From Ifrita kowaldi (taxonomy: Eukaryota; Chordata; Aves; Passeriformes; Cinclosomatidae), in the NCBI GenBank assembly GCA_013398055.1, contig VZRS01001496.1:6266-70265 (forward strand): DNA of 64,000 nucleotides, read 5' to 3'. A program made the position numbers and the translations under genes. Positions 45,286 through 58,415 of the stretch are shown here, in pieces (the stretch's first letter is position 1; each line of letters opens with the position of its first letter). The notes under the pieces are model-generated. The model made no database searches. It was not told where the DNA came from and worked only from the letters and a program-made list of their open reading frames with translations.

Positions 45286-48200
45286 CCACTCTGGAGTGGA
45301 TCTTGGCAAGATCCATTTGCCCTAAATACTGTATTTTTTAAAGGATAAGCCTAAGCAGCAGCAGCAGTGCTTTGCTTTTCCCCTGCCCAGGTAACAACAG
45401 ATAACACAATTGGTGCCAGTGAGAAATCGCTGCTGAATTCTGCACCTGTCCTGGTTTCTGGGATTGAGCACAGCTGTCAGAGTTCCCAGTCTGGCCTAAT
45501 GAGGTCGGTGCCTCTCTGTGGCATAACTAATCTGGACATACGAGCTGCTGCTTTATTCCTTTCACTAATTGCTTGTGGCTGTTAAAGCTTTTCATACTTT
45601 AAAAAAGTGAAAGTCAACCCCCAGAAAATTCAGGAACTGATAACAGTCTCTGCTCTGGAAGGAGTGGAGATGAGAAGACTTTTGATTTGTAATTTGTGGT
45701 CTAACAAACTAATTAAGAAAGAACAAAAAATAATGGAAGCTTTGTTGGTTTTATTTAACAGAAAATCCAAGCTGGTTAATTTTTTCTACATGACTTTAAA
45801 TACAGAATGTGGGGTGCCTGAGACCTCCCCAGCCTCACTAGGGAGAGGGTGAGGAGCTCCCCTAAATGCTATAATTAGGAAGGCAGTGATTTCCCCATGA
45901 GTTTTTATTTTTGAAGTGTTTTAAATGGCCTGGTCTTGTCCACAGAGCTGCCTCCCTCCCTCCCTCATTCCCTGCCTTCTTCCCTCCCAAGTTTCTCTAA
46001 TGTGGGTCATGCCTCCATGTTTGCAGGTGGCACAGTACAGAATCTGCATTTTTCTTTTTCAAAGTTAAAGCGTCTTTGAAATATGGTTTTGCATCTAATG
46101 CAGAATGTAATAAAAAGACTTTAAAGAGCTGCTGACGCCTCGTGGAAAAGTGAAAAACATTCTGTTGAGAAACAATCCTGCTGGGCTGTCTTATCTGCTG
46201 TTCCCTTTGCTCATTTTTGATAGCAAGGGGCACTATAAATATATGTAACTATACATAAAAATGAGAAACCTTGGCAACCAAAGAGAAGGTTGGCTGTTTT
46301 CTCATGTTCCTTCACTGTGGGCAGGTGGGTGAGGGTAGACAGAGTTCATCAGTCTTGTTTCATCTTTACAGCTACTGTACTGATGCTGTGGCCGTTTGTT
46401 GAATGTTGGACTGAAAGGGAGTCAAATACCAGTGGATTATTTTTTCCTAGAGGTATTTGTTAACCCTCTAAAAATAGCGACAGTGGTTTCTGGAGCACTC
46501 TGACAAGGCTGGCGGTGGAACAGAAATGAAGCGACGCTTCAGAGCCAGAGGACAGGAGCTGCCATATGGTGATGGGGGCCAGGGCTGTGCACTGCAGCTT
46601 CCCGGGGAAAGGGGCAGGGAAAGCAGCAGTGCAAGGCAGGTGACGGCTCCCTGCACCTGCCTGGTTCCAAGGCAGAGCAGCGCAGCCATCTCGGTGTCAC
46701 ACTGGGCTGCTGGGTCACTCTGACGGTGCTGGGGGGCAATGCCCAGTGGGAGTCAGGCACACAGACCTCGGGGACCACCACTTCCCTGTGACCATGTCTG
46801 AAACCCACGACAGTTCCTTTAACCTGCTCTGCAGAACACAGATATTGCCTTATGGAACTAATAGAATTGTTATCGTCATAAATGGGACCCCACACAGATG
46901 TCTGCTGCAAGGAGTGACTTTGATTGTTTCCAAATGACTGGGCAAAAGAACCTGCTTGATCTCTTCTCTTCTGATGGCTCTTGCAAAGAACAGCTCTGTC
47001 AGAAGCCCAGTAGAGTCTGCTGAGAGGGGCTCAGCCTCTGCACAGTGGATGGAAAATCCCAATCTTGGAGCCTGGGCTACAAAGAGGAGCTGGGGTCCCC
47101 TGCCACATTGCTGGGGTCCTGCAGATGGAACCTGCAGTGCTGCATTGCTGAGCTAACTGCTCCTTGGCTGTTAAGTTTTCCAGTAATTTTCCCAGGCAAA
47201 TGATGCACCTGCCATGGCCTCAGGAGAAAATGTTTATTGCCATATCCATCCACTGTTCAGAAAAAGAAAGTTATTTTGGCACTGAAACACTGTACTCCCC
47301 TCCAAAACTGCACCTTGTTCATGCTGTCATAAATGGGAAAACTTAAACCACAGAAGGTTGGCTGAAACCTCCATCAGGTGTTGCAAGATGTGCTTTCCCG
47401 TCATTAGCATTTTCGGAAGTAAGAGCCCTTCTACAGAAATTCTTGAGTGCATTATTAGCAAGTCAAATGGAAAAGAACTGTTTGGACAAAGGACAGCTGG
47501 TTTCCAGCTTGGGTCTGCCAGGACATGCTACGAGTGGCTGAGTGATGTGTGACAGTGTGACGGTGCAGGCATCCTGGCAGGGCAGGCCACGTGAAAAATA
47601 CCCCTTTTCAGTAGGACAAAGCAAGCAGTTGCCTGGTAAATAAGGCAATCCAATTTCAAATCAAGGGTAATCAGGAAGCCAATACGAAACAGGTCTGTGC
47701 ACTCCAGCATGGTACTGTGAGACGGTACAAACCACAGGTAATGTTTACATGGAATTGCAGCTCTGTGAGATGCCACCCAAGGTTGATCGGGTTCCTTTTA
47801 GGAACTTGGAGTACGTATGGTTTCCAGACATCTCTTATTTAATATTAAGAAAGACCTTTTTTTTTTTTTNTTTTTTTTTTTCTGCTTTCCCGCACTTGTG
47901 ACTTGATATTCTTTGAAACTATGAGGTGACATACAGATATGTTCTGCACAGAGCAATCCAGCCGTGCTGGGTGAGTGGGCTCAGACATCTGCACAGTATC
48001 ATTCCCCTGTCACCAACTAATGGTGGTATAATTAGAAAAGTCATTAATCCTTGCTCAGCAGTGCTAGAAACTATTTATAGCAAGGTAGAAAGCCCTGCAC
48101 ATGGGGCTAGGGTAGGTATGGAAATTGCTCCTGATGCCATGTGTGTTGTGGGGCCCAAATCAAGAAGGCAATTTGCCTCCAGGAGGGAACTTCCCTTTCT

Positions 48201-48840
48201 GACCATATGGAGACAGTGCAAACTGCCTCCTCTGACTGAGATATCCCCCTCTGGGCTGGCTGTGGGGAATCCCTTTTGACATCCCCTGCAGGCTGTCACC
48301 ATCACAGGCTTGGGGGTCCTGGGGAGAACCCTGTCCTCCCAGCTGGTCTGCATCTCCCACTGCTGCGGACTGTCCTGGCAGACCACTGAAAGCCACCAGC
48401 CTGATTGCCCGAAGCCCCGGCCATTTCCTGTGCCGGCAGCACTGCAGCAACAGAGGGCAGGTAGAGAAAACTGGGAGCTCCCCTCCATGTCTGCACTGCT
48501 GCTCAGGGCTGGCAGATTGCACCCGCATCCCACCTCCCGCTCCTCACACCTGGACTCAGCCATCAGGGAGTTTTTGAGATGCTTTGGCTGGTAAGAGCCC
48601 TTTACTCAACTCTCTTCCCACCTGCAGACTCCAGCAGCAGCTGTACCTGTTCATTTGGTGTGATACTGCTCTCTGCCTCCAGATTGATGCTGGTGGCATA
48701 GGCTGAGGTTGGTCCCCAGGTCTCCAAGCCAGAGGAGAAACTGGGGCATTGGCGATGCTCAGTGAGTCACAGGCAAGGGAAGCTGCTATTTACAGGCTTC
48801 CAGCATGCAGCTCAGCTTGGGCTGAAGTCCATGTTTTTCC
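45286..48840. other. Intergenic with simple repeats
   Basis: No gene is recognised. It contains a short CAG-type run (45354-45367), a CCCT-type run (45951-45965) and a poly-T tract with one ambiguous base at 47870 (47857-47881). Confidence 0.5.
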
Positions 48841-48847
48841 TGTACAG

Positions 48848-48922
48848 GAGTCAATATTTCCGCTTGAGGGGTTCAATCATCTCCCCGTGCCTGAGCTTCA
48901 CCTTGATGCCCGCCCAGCTGCT
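48848..48922. other. Exon-like segment, strand uncertain
   Basis: On the plus strand, 75 nt (25 codons, phase 0-0, open) lie between a good acceptor (tttttcctgtacag) and a donor (gtaagagg). On the minus strand the same DNA follows a strong acceptor (cacccctcttacag at 48921) and reads SWAGIKVKLRHGEMIEPLK, then RKY and a stop at 48851, as a terminal exon would. I recognise neither peptide. At most one reading is real. Confidence 0.2.
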
Positions 48923-51900
48923 GTAAGAGGGGTGGGAGGAACTCCGAACTTTCTGAAGCAGCAAAAGAGGCTGCAGTGGACAACTGCTGGATGTTGGACA
49001 CCGCGCAAGGAGCCTGCGGAGCTGGTGCAGAGGCAACCACTGCTTGGAAGTGGAGCGCTGCAGGCAGCTGCAGGAGTGGGTGCTGGCGAGGTGCTGGGGG
49101 AGCCATGGAGCAGTGCTGGGGTCAGCTGAGGTGGCATCGTTCAGAGAAACGCTCCCGTTGTCAAGTTAAACACTTCACTGGGTTTTGCCTAGTGAGGCAC
49201 AAATAGCCTGTCTGTGTGCTGGCAGTCAGGCAGCAGCATAACCACAAGGGAAATATGTTTCTGTCTGGGCTCGCTGCATCTTCCAGGCTTTGCTGGAACG
49301 ATTTCTCAAAGAAAGCATAAAATTATTTTAGCCTCTGAGATTAGCGGACCAAACCTTGCCCTCCTCGGTAATGGGACTGAAATCCCTCTCAGAGGCCTGG
49401 TGGGCAGCTGCTCCCTTCTGCTGCCGCTGAGGGGGGCAACGGGGAGGAGGGAGAGGACCTGTTGGAAATGGGGCACCCGCTGTTCCGGCATTGCGGGAAG
49501 TCCCAGTGCTGGCTTTGGCTGTCAGAAGGAGTGTTCAGGCTCTGTGGTGTGCCTATGGTGTGTCTGGATCATAAAAGGTGACCTCGGAAATTGCATTTCC
49601 AAACATCTTCCCCTCTCTGGGAACGATGGCATTGTTCCCAGTGTTTCAGGCTGGGACTGCCTGGGGCTCTTTGTTCAAGCTCCCTGGGTGCTGCAATTCT
49701 AGCACAGAGCTAACGATGCTTTGCCAGAGCCTGAGATCCTGGGAGGCGGCTGCGGATCAGCCTTTTGTTATCCTGAGGATTAAAAACTGCAGTTGGGGAT
49801 GAGCTGATGAAATCAAAGTAACGTATCTAGGGACATCCCGAGGGCATATTTAGCAGTGTGATGGAGCCAGGGACAGCCATTCCTTCAGGCTGTTTCAAGC
49901 AGCACGAGCTGGCAGGAGGACCCCAGGACAGGGACCCACAAACCTCGGTGAAGAGGCACGGGATATTTTAAACACCCTCAGCAAACTTAGTTTTGCAAAG
50001 AACCTGCTGCTGCCTGCTCTGATTTCACTGCTGAATGTTGAAATGTGCGTTGTTAAAATCTCACACCGGCTAGAGACTGATGCCTTGTTTGTTATTTTAG
50101 CAATAAGTTGTTTAAGTTGTTTTAGTCCCATCTCTCTAATTAAGAAGTCCAACGGGGAAAAGAGGAGTGTGGGGAAAAGCACTCGGGAAACAAGATTTAG
50201 GACTCTGTAAGGGGGGTTAAGAGCTTTTACACAAAGGCAGATGGATAGTCCTGCACAGCCTAGTTCTCTGTTGTGCTCTGGGCTCCTTGCTGCCCCAAGG
50301 CTGGGGATCCCATGTGGGGAACACCCACAATGCTGCTGCGCTGGGTATGGGCTGTGTGTTTGGGCCTGCTGTGGGGGCTTGGCTCACTGCACACCCTGAT
50401 GTTTAATTAATGTCAATTAATTTCTGATCAGATAACAAGTCCATATAATCTGTGACTGAAAAATATTTTGCTGAGCAGCCCTGTGGGGTGATGGTTACTG
50501 GACCATATTCTTGCCATGGGCAGTGCTTAGCTTGGCTTTTGGGAGGAAATGGAGCTGGTGGAGGAGTCAAGTTAATCAATATGACTGCCCACCAGAGTAA
50601 AACTAGAGAGAAATGGATTTTTTCTTATGGAAGGAAAAAATGTGGTGTTCCTATAAAAATACATGGAATCTGAAATAATTCATAGCCATAATGTGTATGA
50701 GAGGAAGGGTGAGCTTCCTCTGGACTAGGAGGTTTGATGGGAAATTCAATTCCTCCCTCAGCTGAAAGGCTGTGGACGTCTGCTGTGAGGGAGGGAGATT
50801 AGTGCCTCCTTCTCTAGGCAGAGTAACCCAGGCCCAGGGAGAGCTGGAGATTATCTAGCTGTGTGTCCAGCCGGGTCCTGGCAGCGAGGGCATGCAGCAA
50901 TGAGCCGTGAGAGCAGAGCGGTCACACAGGCAGTGCCTGCTGCTGGGCATGGGCTGCATCTGGCCTGACCAGGCTGCTCCAAGGTGCAGGACAGCCTGGC
51001 TGGCTCAGGGTGCTGCATCCATCGTGCGTGGGATGTGTGCAGAGCCAGTCTGTGAGTGCCAGGAGTGGAATGCCCGTGCAGGTGGCACTGGAATGTCTGG
51101 AAAACTGGCCCGAGATGTTATCAGAGCATTTCTTTTCCAGCCAGACTGGCAAGTTCACTCATCTGTCCTGATCTCCTGCATCCAGAGGCATTGTCAGAGG
51201 CAACACAGCATGTCCACAGCCTTTCCAGGAAGGAATCAGCTCCAGTTTGTGATTTGCTTTGTTCCATGTCTGTGGTAACCTCTCCTTCTTTGGAGAATAA
51301 GATTTTAAAGAGCTTATGAAAATGATCAAACCCTTCAGCTTCACTACTGTGATTAATCAATCACAGCTGCTGCTTTACAGCTCCTTGTTTTGATCTGTTT
51401 TGGGTTGCTCCAAAGTTAGCCCAGCTCAGGGCCAGGAAATATATTCCTGAGCCCTGCAGGGTGCTGGGATAAAGCAAAAGCAGAGTTTTCAATGTTATTT
51501 CCAACATTTCTTGTGCCGATGCTGCCATTTATTGCCAGTGAGCATGGGATGCTCCTGGGAATTATATAATCCCAAAAAAATGTGAGGAAAAGATTTAAGA
51601 ACCAGCTCTTCCCTGAATGGCAGCTGCATCATTGCAAATATTGTCTGATCTGCCCTTCTCAGCACTGAAGTATCTGAGACTCCAGGTGGCATCTCTAAAG
51701 AGTTTGTGTCAATTTTGGAGGCTTAGTTGCATGGCTTAAATGCTCCTTAGCACTTATTTTTTTACAGCTAAAGAGCCAAGCAGGATCATGAAGCTCAGAT
51801 AGTTTGTAAAACTGCTGTCAAGCAGATTAAGCTGGAAATGGAAAATTTGCTGGTGAAGTCTTTTCTCTTCTTTCTAATGTTTGTGTGATAGAGGGTGATT

Positions 51901-52620
51901 TAAGGTCCATTTCACCACTGAGGTGAGGCCCCAGGTATCTGGTAGCAAAACCAGGACTGTGCTCACCTACAACCTGGGCTTCCAGTACTGTCAGTCTGCA
52001 TTCTGAAGTGGCTTTGCCTGGGGATAGTGTGCACAAAGATAAGGGAAATCCACCTTCTTTCCAGCATTACTGCATTTCAGAGTGGGGAGACAGTTTGGTT
52101 TGAGCCTGACTTTACATCACAGACTCCGAGGCATGTGTCCCTGGTGCTGTATTAGGGATCGTCTTCCCATCCTGTAGTTTGCAGGGGTCTGTGTCCCCCC
52201 GATTTCTCCTTCCCCTGTTTATTGCCGTGCTCTGATCCTTGCCTTGCTCCTCTGCTTTGACCCTGGCCTGGGGCACTTTTTCATTGCCTGCTGCCTCTCC
52301 TGAGGCTGTGAACAACCTTTGACTGAAGACGAACCCATCCAGTTCCCTTTGGTATTCTCTCTCCTCCAGCCCCTGCTTTGAGGAAGCCGTTCCTGCCCAT
52401 GCAGGAATTTGCCTCCCACTGTCCCCACGTGCTGTGTGTGGTGGGTGCCTGCAGTGCCAGGCATGCTCGCTCCATAAATCCAGGGTATTAAAATGAGTGT
52501 GTCTCATCTGCAAAAGTAAGAGTCTGGAACTATGTTCTCCCTGGCGACTGTGATACCCTTCACAGCCTCTGCCCTGCAAATCAGATATGCACATCCTTCT
52601 GTTTTCACAGTGGGGAAAAC
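48923..52620. other. Intergenic, nothing recognised
   Basis: Unique sequence. The open frames show no family signature, and no mobile element was recognised. Confidence 0.5.
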
Positions 52621-52624
52621 TACC

Positions 52625-52912
52625 GACTCACGGAATGGCTTGGGTTGGAAGGGATAGTAGAGATGATCCAGTTCCAACCCCCTGACATGGGCAGCGACAG
52701 CTTCTACTAGACCAGGTTGTTCCAAGTCCCGGCTAACCTGTCCTTAAGCACCTCCGGGGATGGGGCAGCCACAGGTTCTCCGGGCAACCTGTGCCAGGGC
52801 CTCACCATCCTCACAGGGAGGAATGTCTTCACACATCTGATTCAAATCTTCTTGCTTTCTGTTCAAAGACGTTTCCTCGCGTCCTGTCGCTCTCTGCCCG
52901 TGTCAGACTTGT
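52625..52912 (-). mobile_element. CR1 LINE 3'-end fragment
   Basis: This is the longest CR1 piece here. It shows GGTTGGAAGGGATAGTAGAG, ACTAGACCAGGTTGTTCCAA, TTAAGCACCTCCGGGGATGG and ACCATCCTCACAGGGAGGAA. It then runs into a segment matching the upstream part of the CR1 3' region. Minus orientation. An open frame of 73 codons on the minus strand is a by-product of the repeat. Confidence 0.94.
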
Positions 52913-53420
52913 CCCCCGGCTGGTGGCCAGACCGGACGGCTCCGCTGCGCCCCGACCTGTCCGCGGCGGGGGCTGAGAGCGGCGGGGGCTGCGGGGCNNN
53001 NNNNNNNNNNNNNNNNNNNNNNNNNNNNNNNNNNNNNNNNNNNNNNNNNNNNNNNNNNNNNNNNNNNNNNNNNNNNNNNNNNNNNNNNNNNNNNNNNNNN
53101 NNNNNNNNNNNNNNNNNNNNNNNNNNNNNNNNNNNNNNNNNNNGGCCGGGGCGGTTCGGGAGATGCCAGCGCTGTTGCGGATGGAGCCGGGATGCGGGTC
53201 CGACCCGTCAGGGAGCGGGCGGCTCTGCCCCCGTGCCACCGCCAGACCCACGGCGTTGGTCGGTGGTGACCGGCGCACGCCCTGAGAGGGGTCCAGACCC
53301 GCGCCAAGCCTTGGAGTGTTTTCCTGGCGGAGTTTTTACGGAATGCTGCATCCACCTGTGAGGCGGCGGCCGGAGGCAGCCAGGCCTCTGGGTGCAGGAC
53401 TCTCGGGAAGCAGCCCCTGT
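52913..53420. promoter_or_regulatory. CpG island interrupted by a gap
   Basis: Dense CpG on both sides of 146 unknown bases. It lies directly against the 5' side of a CR1 fragment. GC remains elevated to about 53800. Possible promoter of an unannotated transcript; no coding sequence is recognised. Confidence 0.5.
52998..53143. other. Assembly gap (146 N)
   Basis: A run of 146 N inside the GC-rich island. The size may be real or estimated. Confidence 1.
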
Positions 53421-56400
53421 GCTGGTGGCTGGTGCAGCTCGGGGTTCTTTGCCGGAATGAACTCTGCACAGGCGTCCCCATGGTCCGGCGTGGGAACGGG
53501 AGTTCCCGGGGCTGTTGGGATACGAGCGTGGATGTCTGTAGATGCAGGAAAACAAGCCCGTTCTCTGTGTTGTTTGGGAAGTTTGGAGAACTTCCTAAGC
53601 CAGCAGGTCTTGGAGACCAAAAGCACGGTTGCAGAGAGGCAGCTGAGCTGCGGGCTGGGGCCGCCGTCCCTGGGGACAGCCCTGAGCGACTGCAGCGGCT
53701 GTCCCGGCCAGCGAAGGAATCGGTCTGTGCAGCGCCGTGGGGCTGCCTGGCCCCACGTGTTGCACTGGGGGTGTCCGTAGGTCAGAGCCCAGCCAAAGCT
53801 ATCCCTGACACAGCGTGAGCGAACTTACACCTAGTTTGGGCTGTGTGAAGGATCTCTGGCAACTGACCCTTGAGCTGTCTGGATTGCTAGCGGTTCGTAT
53901 ACCTCAGTTAGTGATAACCGGACTTGGGCAGTGCCCCCCTGGTTCCTGATGCTAGTCATGCTTGGGTGGCTGCCCCTGGGGCAGCCACACGCTCCTTTTA
54001 ACCTCCCGCGATGCTGAAGTGACCTGAGTGTGTGGTATTTGGTGAAGAACAAGATTTGCAGAGCGTTGAGTTAAAAATCATCAGTTTGCATTTTCTGCAT
54101 GCGGTCGTGCTGTTTGCTCTTGCAGGAGCACGTGCAATCCCTCCGCAAAACACAACCACCAGCCCTGGAAGGTGAGAGGTGAACGGTGAGCAGGGGGATG
54201 CTGTTGGGGAGGAGCAGCTTGGAAAGGGGGACGCTGGGCAGAGGGGCTTCAGCTTTGGGGCTCTCGTCATTCCACAGGAAGGGGATGGTGACCTGGAGCA
54301 TTGCCTGACACTTACTGCACTGTGCTGTGGGTCAGGGAATAACAGGGACCTGATAAACAATAAGAGGTGTTTTGCTAAAGGTTCTAGACAGTGACTCATC
54401 TACTGTAGGAAGGGACAAGAAGGAGAGGCAGCACAGGAGCTTTCTAGAGTACAAATGGGTCTTTCCCCCTTTTTGAATCAGAAGCAGGAGGTCAGGAATT
54501 CTTTAATACTCCCAGAACAGTGTAGATGTGTAGGTTATAAACCTCCTGATGCAAGTATCCCTGTCCCCGGGGAGGATCCTGCCTTGAGGCCACATCTTGG
54601 GGTGGGACTGTTTCAAAATTTGGGGTGATTTCCAGCCCTCACAATCGATTTTATCTGACCATTCTTAGTCACTTCTGAGTCACTCCAAATAATTGATCCT
54701 TGTCCATACATTGCACCATGGTTCTGCATGTGCCTGGCTGGCTGGGGTGTTTCAGAAGTCATTTCCCTTGGCACTGAGTTGCTCAGTCTTAACTTTTCTT
54801 CTGCATCCACCCTTCCTCCCTCGGGCTTTTCTGCCTTCTCCTGCCCCGGACAGCACAGAGGAGGTGCAGTGCTGCTGCCTTTCCCTTTTCCAGGTGTGCT
54901 GCACCCTGAGAGGCCTCCCCAGCTATTCGCGGCATTGCTGACTGCCCCCACTTGAAAAGGTGTCTGTGTAAGGAGTTATTTTGCTGATATTTGCCTGGAT
55001 TTGTTTTATTTGCTGCTTCCAGTTTGCAGAGGAATTGGTGCAGCCAGTTGGTCCTTGCTGACTGAGCATCTTGCTCAGAAGGAGCAGCTGGCTTCCTCTC
55101 TCTGGGGATTTATGACTTCTGCACCACCTCTCCCCCTTTTCATGCTGGGGATTTACCTGGGAATGCTGATATCTGGGCTGGTCTGGTGGTGGATTTGTAA
55201 TCCCTCCCTGCAGGGAGGGAGGAAAGATCCCCAAGCCCCCCAACAGACAGCCCTCATGCCTCATGTCAGTGGTTAAGTGCAGACGACAATAGCGAGGATA
55301 TGCTGAGAATTATTCCTTTGCAAGAAGCAACTTTTGACCGAGAGCTGGCGTCTTTTTGAGACTCATGAGTCTCTAATCATACCCTTTTCCACTGCAAGGT
55401 GTTCTTTCACGATTTGGAGGGCTGTTCAAACCCTCTAGGAAATGGCTGTGAGGTCTGAGAGGGGTCCTGGGGCCGGTCTTCGCTGGTCCTTGCACTGTTG
55501 CCCTGGGCACTTTCGAATCTGGGGTTCTAACTTTATCTGGGTTAAGCTCCCAAGGAAGGAGGTATGACTTGAGATCCAGAACTGGTTTGAGAGATCAGAA
55601 CTGGGCTAATTTCTAGGCCAGAACAGGGCTCTGGGTGTCCCAGGAGCAGATTTGGGCACAGAAACAGTTGAAGGTCAAGGTTCTCACCTCCGTTCATTGC
55701 ACAGGTGCCTTCCTCCGCTGCACGCAGAGGGGGTTATCTCCCTGGCATCCGCTGGGCAGGTAGGAGCACATATGGCAGCACACAGCTTTATTATTCCTTT
55801 CAAAGCATGAAAAACACCCCTTGCTGAGAAGTACTGGAGCTGTGAAATGCAGACGGGGCTGCCCCCAGGAATAGCAGCAGCCTCAGGGAATGGAGAGAAA
55901 GCTTTTCTTCGTGCCGTACCACCTCACCCTCTGAAGAGAGTGTTCACTGTGTCTGCATCCCCCAGAGGAAGGTTTAACAGTGCCAGGCTTTGCTGTAACC
56001 CTCAGGCACCGTGTGGATGAGCCTGGATGGAGAAATGGCTGAATGGGACAGTGCATCTTTGCCTCTTCGTTTCGGTTCTCGTGCGATTTCCTGGATGCTT
56101 GGTTGGTACCACACTTCATGTCCCTTGCCCTCTGGAGAAGGCCGTGCCAAATGCTCCTTTGCAAACCTGCTGGGGTGCAGGGAGGCAGCCCAGGCAGTGT
56201 GCAGGCTGTGGGGCACCTGTGGGTGCTGAGGGCTCCCTGTGCCCTGCCCAGGGCACTGTAGGGACTGATGTCCAAAGGCTGCCCTGCCCTGTCCTGCAGC
56301 ACGCTTGAGAGGTTTAGTTAATGCATATATAGGAGTACATTTGTGAGTACATTTAAAAAGTCAAGAGGTATTAAATACATATTTTTCTGGGTTGTGGCTT

Positions 56401-58185
56401 GTATCAGAGCTGTGCACAGGAAAACAAAGGGTTTTCTGGGGTGGCTCATGCTCTGCTGTCGGCTTGTGCCTGCTCAGCCTGGCTCATGCACAAGAGCATT
56501 TGGGTCTTTGTGTTTCTGGTCACCTTGCAGCAGATGCAGGCAGTGGTTTCTGTTCTCCCTTTGCACCCTGTTCTGCTGACACCTGCATTTTCCTCAACCC
56601 GGAGGTGTGAATGCTTTACCTGCCACCACCTCCCGCTCCTGCAGAGCAGAAGATGGCATTTTGCAGGGAACCAGGGGGAGCCACGCCACTCACTTCTTCC
56701 TTATTAACTAGAAAGGAATAAAGTTGCAGAGGGATCAGATTTTGAGGAAGACCCAGAGTTCCAAAATGCTCCCAGAGGATAGATCCCTAATTACTCTCTA
56801 ATTGTATTAGAGTTTAATTTGTTGTTGTTTTTACTGTAATGTTCCCATTTTCCTCGACAGTTTGCTTTGTTTCATTAACTAGAAATGGCTGGAGATGAAT
56901 ATTTGCAATATCAAAACTTGCCTGTTGCAATGCTTGACAGGTTTTAGGCCTTTACTGTGCTGTCAGGGGCACGGGTGACTTCACCAGCCCTGGCGGTCTG
57001 GGACTTAAGCCTGGGGTGCAGTGCTCACCCAATGGCAGCATTTTGCCTGTTCATGGAGGTTTGGCCCTGGGAGTTTTGGTGGCTGTCCTGCTTCCAGGAG
57101 ACGCAGAAAGACCTGAGCTGAGCTGTCCCCAGAGCAGCTTACGGGCAGCTGCTCTTCAAAAGACTTGTTTAATCCATTTCTCCTGAGCACAGCGGGGAGC
57201 AGGTCTGGAAATGAATCTGGGAAGCTTCAAAAAGAGTTTTCAGGAGCTTCATTTAGAAAGCGATAGGGGAGAAGAATATTGCTGCTCTTAATTCTGAAGC
57301 AGAAATATATTTACTTTGCCTCGTTTAAGGGGAGATGGGGTAGAAGGTGTAGTTAAGCTTAGACCTGTTTTTTGCCAATGCATCTTTGTTGGTGAAACAA
57401 ATCCTGAAGGTGGGAGAGTATAAATAAACCTTTCCAGTCTATCAGCATCAGCACTTGAGGCCTTAGAGGTGTCACTTGTCTCCTGCTTTGATCTGCTTGC
57501 TTATATATCCCATACATGTTACTTGTGTGTGTCACAAAGGGCACCTGAGCAAGGTCCCCACTGCCCGTGAGCTGGGTGTGATGGAGCTGCATGCACAGCT
57601 CTCAGAAAGTGACATGAGCATGAGGAGACATGGGGAACCGCTTTGTGAACTCAAAACTGCTCCTAAATTTGATCCAGCCACTTAAAAACAGTGGGTGGAC
57701 CTGGTGGTGAAGTGAGACATTGGTATTTAAAGCTGACTTGAAGGATGCAGCCAGAGACATGACACCCAGCAGCGAGCTGTGAAGGTGAGACATGCTCTGG
57801 TTTCAAAATTCACTGAGAAAATGGAAAAAGCTTGGAGTGCTGGATCTGCAGCACCTAGAGTGGCTTGTCAGAAACCCCCAAGAACGGGATGGAATTGAAC
57901 ACCCACTGCATTCGAAACCATAAATTAGTTGGTTAAACCCGCTGTTGTAGAGAATGCTGTGCAAGCCCCTCTATTGTTTGATACATAATAAGCAGATGTG
58001 AGCTGATTGTATTAGAGGCAGAAACTGTTGTGGCCTCAGTGTGTGACGAGGGTGTTCAGGCTGGCAGTTCCCCTGCTCTCAGCTGTAACCCTGTATCTCA
58101 GGACGCTGAGGTGTCTTCCACGTCTGTGCTTGCCACCTCCGAGCTTCAGTCTCGGCTGCAGTGACAGCACGTGGCGGAGGGAAGC
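53421..58185. other. Intergenic, nothing recognised
   Basis: No exon, RNA gene or clear repeat was recognised. A frame of 154 codons from 53316 runs out of the CpG-rich block and has no protein-like signature. Confidence 0.5.
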
Positions 58186-58189
58186 CAGA

Positions 58190-58415
58190 GTTTAGTTTGA
58201 CTTAAAATGAAAACTAATTAATCAATTTTGTGTTTTCCATCCTACAATGTCACTAGTGAAAGCATCAAGATGATAACTGCGGATTCAACTGCTCATTTGA
58301 AAATACTGAGCAATTAGACAAGTTTATGACAATATTATTTCCTGCCACCAGAGATGATTCACGATACTACTAATTGTAGCAATAATTAATCCGTCTAATT
58401 TTCAAGCACGCAGCT
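58190..58415. promoter_or_regulatory. AT-rich element resembling a conserved non-coding element
   Basis: A block of about 220 bases is dense in TAATTA, TTAATC and CAATTA homeodomain-type cores, with no internal repetition. The composition is sharply different from the GC-richer flanks. It looks like a developmental enhancer; conservation is untested. Confidence 0.3.

Noticed and set aside
52717..53361. 214-codon frame across the gap
   Set aside because: It depends on 146 unknown bases and starts inside a CR1 fragment.
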